Shown here one piece after another: positions 1 to 5,665 of a stretch of 9,210 nucleotides of DNA. A model generated the notes under the pieces. The model did no database searches, was not told the DNA's origin, and saw only the letters and a program-made list of their open reading frames with translations. Numbering within the stretch: the stretch's first letter is position 1; every line of letters starts with the position of its first letter. The DNA lies in assembly GCA_005879655.1 (NCBI GenBank), contig VBJK01000167.1, forward strand, positions 1 through 9,210. The letters are read 5' to 3'. The position numbers and the translations under genes are program-made. The DNA is from Chloroflexota bacterium. Lineage in GTDB: Bacteria; Chloroflexota; Ktedonobacteria; Ktedonobacterales; Ktedonobacteraceae.

Positions 1-436
1 AAGTGTTCGTATTAGATACCAACAAGACGCCTCTTGAGCCGATCCATCCAGGACGGGCACGACAGCTCCTTAAAGAAGAAAAAGCTGCCGTCTACCGACG
101 TTATCCTTTCACGCTGATTCTCATGGGCGCGGGCATCGTCGGATGTGTAATGTAAACGACATCGGTCTACCCGTCAGTCACCGCAAAAGGCACAAACGCT
201 ACTTCGGGTATCAGACTGGCGATCTGGTTCGAGCCATCGTCCCGCAAGCGTTTGCTTGCCGAGGTACGCACGTTGGGCGAGTCGCTGTACGAGCCAGGGG
301 AGCCTTCAACATCACCACAAAGAGAGGTAAAGTCACTGATGTTCCTTATCGGTTTTGTACCCCCATCGGACGGACAACTGGCTATAGCTACCAGATAGGA
401 GAACGACATGCGGCTCCACTCCCAACTAGCCTATAA
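1..436 (+). pseudogene. iscB: Internally deleted IscB (RNA-guided nuclease) relic, 5' end outside window
   Basis: Two pieces of one IscB-like protein lie next to each other in different frames. The first, from base 3, reads VFVLDTNKTPLEPIHPGRAR and continues through LLKEEKAAVYRRYPFTLIL to about base 122. This is the N-terminal RRXRR/PLMP domain of IscB. The frame then runs MGAGIVGCVM and stops at 153-155. The second piece is in the +2 frame from about base 125 (GRGHRRMCNVND) to the stop at 434-436. It carries YFGYQTGDLVRAIVP, GTHVGRVAVRARGAFNITTK and YRFCTPIGRTTGYSY, matching my recollection of the IscB C-terminal region after the HNH domain. The RuvC motifs, bridge helix and HNH domain that normally separate these parts are absent, so the product cannot be a nuclease. 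An ATG at 143 could start a 97-residue protein from the second piece, but no clear ribosome binding site precedes it. Family assignment is by remembered motifs, without alignment. Confidence 0.8.
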
Positions 437-451
437 GGAGTGCTCATTCCT

Positions 452-472
452 CCCCGGCATAAATGCGCGGGG
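452..472 (+). repeat. Imperfect hairpin, candidate right end of the IS200/IS605-group element
   Basis: CCCCG (452-456) pairs with CGGGG (468-472), and GCAT (457-460) pairs with ATGC (463-466). One G (467) is bulged and the loop is tiny. It sits 15 bases after the IscB relic's stop codon, inside CATTCCTCCCCGGCAT, a sequence style common downstream of tnpB/iscB genes. Elements of this group have subterminal hairpins recognised by the TnpA transposase. A transcription terminator is less likely because no T-tract follows. The exact element end cannot be placed from one copy. Confidence 0.45.
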
Positions 473-497
473 CTCCTTGGGCCGCTTTCTGTGGTAA

Positions 498-512
498 GAG
501 GAAAAGATAGTG
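498..512 (+). promoter_or_regulatory. Ribosome binding site and GTG start of the TPR kinase
   Basis: GAGG at 498-501 lies 8 bases before GTG at 510-512. The nearby ATG at 523 is out of frame and no in-frame ATG occurs in the first dozen codons, so GTG is the best start. No convincing promoter is visible between the IscB relic and this site. Confidence 0.6.
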
Positions 513-3500
513 GTTCAAGGACATGACTCCATCGGGAAGAAGATCCAAAATTATCAGATCATCGAACCATTGGCCCGTGGTTCCTTTGGCTGTGTATATA
601 AAGCGCAACATAGTATTTTTACAGATCGTATTGTCGCAATCAAATTCATGTTGGCTACGCGTAAGACAGCGCAAGAAGACAGTGATGGCTTTCTAAGAGA
701 AGCACGGCTACCCGGCAGGCTCCAACACAAACACATTTTGCAGATTATTGATGTTGGAGTAGATGAGGATATTCCTTATCTGATCACCGAATACGCTCCT
801 AACGGCTCCTTACGAGATCGCCTCAAAAAAATGGCTCCTTACCGTTTGCCAATGCACGAATCGCTCACTATCCTAGCGCAGGTGGGAGATGCTTTACAAT
901 GTGCTCATGAGCATAATATCATTCACCGCGATTTAAAACCAGAGAATATTCTGTTCAACGCCAAAGGAAAAGCATTACTGTGTGACTTTGGCATTGCCAC
1001 CATGCTTACGACTGTCAGTATAAAAAATGCAGATGCCTCTGGTACACCAGCCTATATGGCACCAGAACAGTTTGAGGGTAAAATTAGTAAAGAGTGTGAC
1101 CAGTATGCGTTAGGCTGTATCGCCTATGAATTATTCACGGGTCAGCGTCCATTCTCTGCACAGAGCGTTTTTTCTATGTGGTTTCAACACGCTACGGAAC
1201 AACCAGTGCCGCTCCGGCGTTTGAATCCTGCCTTACTGCCACATGTAGAGCAGGCAGTACTGAAAGCAATGGCGAAGAAACGTCATGATCGCCATGCGGA
1301 TATTCATACCTTTATGCAAATCTTGTGTTCGCAGGTAAGCTTTTCTCCTATCTTCACAAAGCATGAGCCAGTGATAGCACGAGCACGAGTAGAGCTGCTG
1401 ACTGTCCCATTGCAAGAAGCGTCACGGCTGAACAAGATTCAATGGCTGAACCAAGGCAATGCTCACTTTGAGGCCGAACGCTATCAGGACGCTATTGCAG
1501 CTTATGAATGTGCCATTCACCTCGACCCTCGCTCATCTACCGCCTACAATAAAAAAGGTGAAACGCTCGAACAATTAGGGTATTACAGTGAAGCGCTGAC
1601 AGCATATGAACATGCAACTGAATGTGAACCTGGTTATACAGATGCGTGGCGCAATAAAGGGAACGCGCTGTATGCAACAAAACACTATGAAGAAGCGATA
1701 GCCACCTATGAAAAAGCGCTTCAGCTCACCCCGAATTCCGCGTCGAGCCACAACGGTAGAGGGAACGCGCTCTTAAAACTGCAACGTTATGAGGAAGCGC
1801 TACAAGCCTATAATCGGGCCATCCAATTAGACATGACATTTGCCATGGCATACGATGGTCGGGGAAACGCACTGCGCGAACTCGGCAAAAGTGAAGAGGC
1901 GCTGGCCACATATAACTACGCTATGCATTTAAAGCCACAAGAAGCATCCTTCCATGATAATAAGGGCCTTGCACTCTATAATCTTAAATGTTATGCAGAA
2001 GCTTTGAAATCTCATGAACGTGCTATCGCGCTTAACCCTGATAACGCTGTATTCTATTATAACAAGGGTAATGCACTGCATTGCCTGAATCGTGATGAAG
2101 AGGCATTGTTTGCCTATGCTGAGGCAATACATCTTAATCTGCACGATACCGCAATTTATAATAGCAAAGGCGATGCTCTGAGGGTCGTTAAGCGGTACGA
2201 AGAAGCGCTGGCTGCATACGAACAAGCGATTCAACTGGACCCTACTTCAGCAACGGCTTATAGCGGTAAAGGATACGCGCTCCATTGTTTACAGTGCTAC
2301 GAAGAAGCACTCATTGCCTATGAATGTGCGCTGCAATTGGACCCAACCTCCCCAAATACCTATATTGGCAAAGGACAAGCGCTCTACTATCTACAAAATT
2401 ATAATGATGCATTGCCAATTTATGAACAAGCTATCACATTGTCGCCTGGCTCAGCGACAGCCTATCACGGCAAAGGTCAGGTACTCTATCACCTTGGCCA
2501 GATTGCGGAGGCTCTGTTAGCATACGAACAGGCTATCGACCTGCGGCCCCAGTATGCAGAAGCATATAATGGTAAGGGTAATGCCCTTTTTACGCTAAAA
2601 CGTTATAAAGAAGCACTCACAGCGTATGAACAGGCCATCCAGCTTCATCCTAACGATGCTGATATTCACAAAAACCGGGCGCTGGCTCTGAGTAAACTAA
2701 ACAGAGAAGAAGAAGCACTAGAAGCGCTAGAAGATGCTATTCAACTGCAAGCGGATGATGCCAGTCTCTACAGCTACAAGGGGAATGCCCTCTATCGCCT
2801 CAATCGGTATGAAGAAGCTCTGGCTGAGCATCAAAAGGCCCTGACATTGCGTGAAGGCTCGGCAATGGATTATGTGAGTAAAGGAACTATTCTCATTAAT
2901 CTCATGCGTTATGAGGAAGCATTGGAGGCTTATGAAAAAGCCATGCAGCTTGAACCAGCCTCAACCGCATGTGTTGGGAAAGGTGATGCACTCTATGAAC
3001 TGCAACGCTACAAAGAGGCGTTGGTTGCCTATGAGCAAGGCATAGTGCTGAACGCTGAATCAGCCGCTGCTTATGTTGGGAAAGGGAACACCTTATTCCG
3101 CCTTGAACGCTACGAAGAGGCCCTGGACGCGTACAGAGAGGCTATTTCGCTTGCACCTGACTATGCTCCCGCTTATAACGGTCTCGGCAATAGCTTGCAT
3201 GTCTTTCAGTGCAAACAAGAGGCATTAGCCGCCTATCAACAAGCCATCAGCTTAAAAAGTGACGACCCGATTTTCCACTATAATGAAGGAAAACTACTCT
3301 ATGAGTTGCAGCACAATGAAGAAGCGTTAGCTGCGCTAGAGCGAGCGCTCAAGCTCAATCCAGACGACGCTCTGGCGCATAAATGCAAGGGTGATATCCT
3401 ATGGCGCATGGATCGTAATGCGGAAGCATTCCAGTCCTATGAGCGCTCCATCTGGCTCAATCCTGCCGATTCCGCAACTCATAATGGGAAAGGGAGCGCA

Positions 3501-3884
3501 TTGTGTGCACTCAATCGTCATATGGAGGCATTAGCCGCTATTGAGCGAGCTATAGAACTCGATCATGCAAATGCAGCTTATTATAGCAATAAGGGACAGG
3601 CCCTGATGAAGCTCAAGCGTTACGAGGAGGCGTTAGCCACTTATGAACATGCTCTACGTCTGGATTTACGAAATGCCGCCGCCCACAATGGGAGAGGTAT
3701 GGTGCTGTTTGATCTAGAGCGCTACCACGAAGCATTGGAAGCCTTTGAACTAGCAATTAAAATTGACCCCAAAGTTGCACTCTTCCATTATAACAAAGGA
3801 GATGCGATCAAATATCTTGGAAAGCGCACAAAAGCCCTACAAGCCCAACAACGTGCACGCCAGCTCGGCTACTATAGAGTATAA
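510..3884 (+). CDS. Serine/threonine protein kinase with 24 C-terminal TPR repeats
   Basis: Residues about 15-275 form a Hanks-type kinase domain. The glycine loop is ARGSFGCVY (22-30), where the first glycine of GxGxxG is alanine. The ATP lysine is K45 in VAIK and the likely alphaC glutamate is E64. The catalytic loop is HRDLKPEN (139-146, D141, N146), DFG is 159-161, GTPAYMAPE spans 178-186, and a subdomain IX aspartate is D197. All catalytic residues are present, so it should be active, phosphorylating Ser/Thr in the cytoplasm. A linker (about 276-309) with no membrane segment leads to residues 310-1124. These are exactly 24 TPR units of 34 residues, except for one codon missing at the unit 15/16 border. 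TPR arrays bind protein partners, so the tail probably recruits substrates or builds a scaffold. Many bacterial kinases of this class have a transmembrane helix; this one has none. Substrates cannot be read from sequence. Confidence 0.93.
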   Translation: MVQGHDSIGKKIQNYQIIEPLARGSFGCVYKAQHSIFTDRIVAIKFMLATRKTAQEDSDGFLREARLPGRLQHKHILQIIDVGVDEDIPYLITEYAPNGSLRDRLKKMAPYRLPMHESLTILAQVGDALQCAHEHNIIHRDLKPENILFNAKGKALLCDFGIATMLTTVSIKNADASGTPAYMAPEQFEGKISKECDQYALGCIAYELFTGQRPFSAQSVFSMWFQHATEQPVPLRRLNPALLPHVEQAVLKAMAKKRHDRHADIHTFMQILCSQVSFSPIFTKHEPVIARARVELLTVPLQEASRLNKIQWLNQGNAHFEAERYQDAIAAYECAIHLDPRSSTAYNKKGETLEQLGYYSEALTAYEHATECEPGYTDAWRNKGNALYATKHYEEAIATYEKALQLTPNSASSHNGRGNALLKLQRYEEALQAYNRAIQLDMTFAMAYDGRGNALRELGKSEEALATYNYAMHLKPQEASFHDNKGLALYNLKCYAEALKSHERAIALNPDNAVFYYNKGNALHCLNRDEEALFAYAEAIHLNLHDTAIYNSKGDALRVVKRYEEALAAYEQAIQLDPTSATAYSGKGYALHCLQCYEEALIAYECALQLDPTSPNTYIGKGQALYYLQNYNDALPIYEQAITLSPGSATAYHGKGQVLYHLGQIAEALLAYEQAIDLRPQYAEAYNGKGNALFTLKRYKEALTAYEQAIQLHPNDADIHKNRALALSKLNREEEALEALEDAIQLQADDASLYSYKGNALYRLNRYEEALAEHQKALTLREGSAMDYVSKGTILINLMRYEEALEAYEKAMQLEPASTACVGKGDALYELQRYKEALVAYEQGIVLNAESAAAYVGKGNTLFRLERYEEALDAYREAISLAPDYAPAYNGLGNSLHVFQCKQEALAAYQQAISLKSDDPIFHYNEGKLLYELQHNEEALAALERALKLNPDDALAHKCKGDILWRMDRNAEAFQSYERSIWLNPADSATHNGKGSALCALNRHMEALAAIERAIELDHANAAYYSNKGQALMKLKRYEEALATYEHALRLDLRNAAAHNGRGMVLFDLERYHEALEAFELAIKIDPKVALFHYNKGDAIKYLGKRTKALQAQQRARQLGYYRV
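1437..3881 (+). repeat. 24-unit TPR-coding array, 102-nt period
   Basis: Each unit follows a pattern close to AYxGKGNALxxLxRYEEAL, then xAYEQAIxLxPxxA. The units run head to tail from residue 310 to the last residue. Length fits exactly: 24 x 34 minus 1 is 815 residues. The missing residue is in the loop after LEPAS near 2961-2966, where neighbours have one more residue before TAY or AAY. Units differ throughout at DNA level, so this is an old protein repeat rather than recent tandem duplication. The last unit (LFHYNKGDAIKYLGKRTKAL onward) is more basic and divergent, as expected for a capping repeat. Confidence 0.9.
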
Positions 3885-3885
3885 T
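3880..3885 (+). promoter_or_regulatory. Weak candidate -10 box for the nucleotidyltransferase gene
   Basis: A perfect TATAAT hexamer overlaps the kinase stop codon (TAA at 3882-3884) and lies 41 bases before the next start. No recognisable -35 hexamer sits 15-19 bases upstream, and the 42-bp gap is AT-rich, so chance is a real possibility. If it works, the downstream gene has its own transcript besides any read-through from the kinase gene. Confidence 0.25.
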
Positions 3886-3926
3886 CAATATATAGGTAAA
3901 ATTTGATATTTTAGAACAAAGCAGCC

Positions 3927-4781
3927 ATGAACGAATACATTCATTTCTCTATGCATACTATGCGACAGTTCAAGCGTATACAGCAGTTGCTTGATCAACT
4001 CGATCCGGCAGGGACAGCGCAAGCGTTCATTGTGCCTGCTTCGCCGCTGCCGCGTGGTGGAGTGATTGTCTTTGCGGGATCGTTTAATCCTCCAACCATT
4101 GCCCATCTAGCAATGTTAAAACAGGCATATCATTATGCTCATGAGCGCGCGCCGATGCATGTCTATGCTGCAATAAGCAAGCATACCATCGATAAAGAAG
4201 TGGTTGAGCGGCCATTGTTGCTTGATCGTATAATGCTGCTCAAGACGCTATTGCACAGGCGTCTGCACCATGCAGGAATCATGTTGTTTAATCGTGGTCT
4301 TTATGTTGAACAGGCTGAAGCTATCCATCGTTCTTTTCCGGCAGTGAAGCATATACTATTTCTCATGGGTTTTGATAAGATTGTACAGGTTTTTGACCCT
4401 CGCTATTACGAGGATCGTGATGCGGCCCTGACTGAACTCTTCCGTCTAGCGCAACTGCTGGTCGCTCCGCGCGGCAATGCAGGAAAGCGGGAGCTAGAGG
4501 AGCTACTGCAACAGCCACAAAACCAGCCTTTTGCACGCTATGTCCATGCATTGCCTTTTACAAATACATACCGTACAGTCTCTTCGACCAGCGTACGACA
4601 AGGTATGCCAGTAGCCATGCATGAAGTCCCCCAGGAAGTGCGGCGTTTTATATACGAGACGCGCGCCTATGCAGCACCATTGCGCCGCAAGGATGGCCAC
4701 GAGGTCGATTATTATGCAGAACGTGTGCAGCAACTCAACAAACTGCTGTGCGCCATGCCGCCCTCCATCAAGGGGGAGTGA
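3927..4781 (+). CDS. NadD/NMNAT-like nucleotidyltransferase (probable nicotinate/nicotinamide-nucleotide adenylyltransferase family)
   Basis: The cytidylyltransferase-like Rossmann signature is FAGSFNPPTIAHLAM (49-63). T57 and H60 occupy the (H/T)xGH nucleotide-binding positions, with alanine at the usual glycine. The second signature, SSTSVR (219-224), matches the ISSTxIR motif that binds the ATP phosphates. MGFDKI (147-152) resembles the GxD segment that contacts the nicotinic base in NadD/NMNAT enzymes. The expected reaction is NMN or NaMN plus ATP to NAD or NaAD plus pyrophosphate, in the cytosol; the true substrate is unproven. At 284 residues it is longer than usual NadD (about 190-215). 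It has 47 residues before the first motif and a tail after 250. The start at 3927 lacks a clear Shine-Dalgarno; M9 (3951) and M12 (3960) are no better. It follows the kinase by 42 bp on the same strand and its end overlaps the convergent FHA gene by 14 bp. Confidence 0.78.
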   Translation: MNEYIHFSMHTMRQFKRIQQLLDQLDPAGTAQAFIVPASPLPRGGVIVFAGSFNPPTIAHLAMLKQAYHYAHERAPMHVYAAISKHTIDKEVVERPLLLDRIMLLKTLLHRRLHHAGIMLFNRGLYVEQAEAIHRSFPAVKHILFLMGFDKIVQVFDPRYYEDRDAALTELFRLAQLLVAPRGNAGKRELEELLQQPQNQPFARYVHALPFTNTYRTVSSTSVRQGMPVAMHEVPQEVRRFIYETRAYAAPLRRKDGHEVDYYAERVQQLNKLLCAMPPSIKGE

Positions 4782-5466
4782 AACAGAATTTGAAACGACT
4801 CGCACCAATTTGTACCACATCGCCTGCCTTGAGCACATGATGCATAACTGACCGCCCATTAACGAACGTTCCAGTAGCGGAACGATGATCAACAATCTCA
4901 TATGAGCCATCAGAGCGTTCCCTGATCCTAGCGTGCAAGCGGCTCACCGCCAAGTCTTCTAGAAAAACGTCGCACTCCCGGCTACGTCCAATGCTCATCT
5001 CAGGCAAAAGTTCAAATGGGCGTGGATCAGCGCGACTGCTAGAAATTGGATATAAATAAGCGATACTTGAAGATGATGGACTGGCAGTTTTGCCGACGTG
5101 GAGTTCGCGTCCACGCGAGATGGGAAGTTGAAACGGCCTAGTCCCTTCGCTGGCATAAAACACCATCTGTGTATTGCCAAAACAAAGCTGATCAGTATTA
5201 TTCAGGAGCTGTTCTTTGACGACAGGCTGTCCATTCACGAAACTATCACAGCTCCCATGATCATCGCGTAGTATATAGCCTGAGGGCGTGCGTAATATGC
5301 TGGCTTGCTTGCGATGCACAGTGATGTCCTCTAAAAAGAGATCACATGCACGGCTACGCCCAATCGTTGTGCAGTCCTTCCATAATTCGACACGCTTACC
5401 GAGCAAAGATCCCTGTTGAATGACAAGGTAAGCTCCTGATGTATTGTCCTGTTCCATATACTCCAC
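4768..5466 (-). CDS. Double-FHA-domain protein
   Basis: This 232-residue protein has two forkhead-associated domains and no enzyme domain. FHA1 (about 11-105) has TIGRSRACDLFLED (34-47) and SFVNG (75-79). Its usual SxxH ligand motif reads H51-R-K-Q54, so phosphothreonine binding may be weak or altered. FHA2 (about 150-230) is canonical: SIGRSRECDVFLED (158-171), VSRLHA (174-179) and GTFVNG (199-204). A Ser-rich linker (127-145) joins them. FHA domains bind phosphothreonine, so this is probably a phospho-dependent adaptor, and the neighbouring kinase is a plausible but unproven partner. No signal peptide or membrane helix is seen. The GTG at 5464-5466 gives the full frame; an ATG three codons later (5455-5457) is an equally plausible start, with GGAG only 3 bases before it. 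Its 3' end overlaps the convergent nucleotidyltransferase gene by 14 bp. Confidence 0.9.
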   Translation of the reverse strand: MEYMEQDNTSGAYLVIQQGSLLGKRVELWKDCTTIGRSRACDLFLEDITVHRKQASILRTPSGYILRDDHGSCDSFVNGQPVVKEQLLNNTDQLCFGNTQMVFYASEGTRPFQLPISRGRELHVGKTASPSSSSIAYLYPISSSRADPRPFELLPEMSIGRSRECDVFLEDLAVSRLHARIRERSDGSYEIVDHRSATGTFVNGRSVMHHVLKAGDVVQIGASRFKFCFTPP

Positions 5467-5523
5467 TCAACTCAACGGCAACTAGTGATCGGTTGGTCTT
5501 GAGAGGCTGTTTTACTCCTGCTC

Positions 5524-5535
5524 ACTCAAATGAGT
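5524..5535. promoter_or_regulatory. Small inverted repeat over the FHA promoter -10 and start site, possible operator
   Basis: ACTCA (5524-5528) and TGAGT (5531-5535) form a 5-bp inverted repeat around AA. It overlaps half of the -10 box and the predicted transcription start of the FHA gene, where a repressor site is expected. The arms are short, so chance is possible and no known regulator family is recognised. Confidence 0.3.
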
Positions 5536-5562
5536 ATAGCCAATAGCCTTCTCGCATGTCAA
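5533..5562 (-). promoter_or_regulatory. Sigma-70-type promoter of the FHA gene
   Basis: On the minus strand a perfect -35 TTGACA (5557-5562) is followed after 18 bases by TATACT (5533-5538). The start of transcription should fall near 5526, giving a leader of about 60 bases before the GTG at 5466. It is the best promoter match in the window. Confidence 0.7.
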
Positions 5563-5587
5563 GGCTCGTTTTTGCGAAACGGTAGGG

Positions 5588-5593
5588 TATAAT
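5588..5593 (+). promoter_or_regulatory. Candidate -10 box for the CocE-type hydrolase gene
   Basis: A perfect TATAAT lies 72 bases before the hydrolase start. The -35 region (about 5564-5571, TCGTTT-like) is poor and there is no extended TG. If it works, its -35 region almost touches the -35 of the divergent FHA promoter, so the two genes could share control. Confidence 0.4.
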
Positions 5594-5648
5594 TGTTGGC
5601 AAGGGAAAGACGAGAAATATAGAATAAGACCATAGAGTACCATATATA

Positions 5649-5654
5649 GAGGAG
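5649..5654 (+). promoter_or_regulatory. Ribosome binding site of the CocE-type hydrolase
   Basis: GAGGAG ends 11 bases before ATG at 5666. The spacing is slightly long but the match is strong, and it supports this start over any internal one. Confidence 0.7.
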
Positions 5655-5665
5655 TTTATTTACTT

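Noticed and set aside
143..436. 97-codon frame considered as a separate intact small gene
   Set aside because: Its content matches the C-terminal end of IscB and the matching N-terminal piece lies directly upstream, so it is treated as part of one broken gene.
1929..2234. 101-codon minus-strand open frame inside the kinase gene
   Set aside because: It is antisense to conserved TPR units and shows no recognisable motif.
1437..3881. Regular periodic signal, considered as tandem DNA repeat or CRISPR-like array
   Set aside because: The 102-nt period is the TPR codon period; the units are diverged in DNA and continuously coding.
4761..4781. C-rich then G-rich stretch at the convergent overlap, considered as a terminator
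   Set aside because: The arms do not pair beyond about three or four bases and no T-tract follows on either strand.
4503..4910. 135-codon open frame on the minus strand
   Set aside because: It lies across the convergent ends of two well-supported genes, has no family motif and is best explained as a shadow frame.
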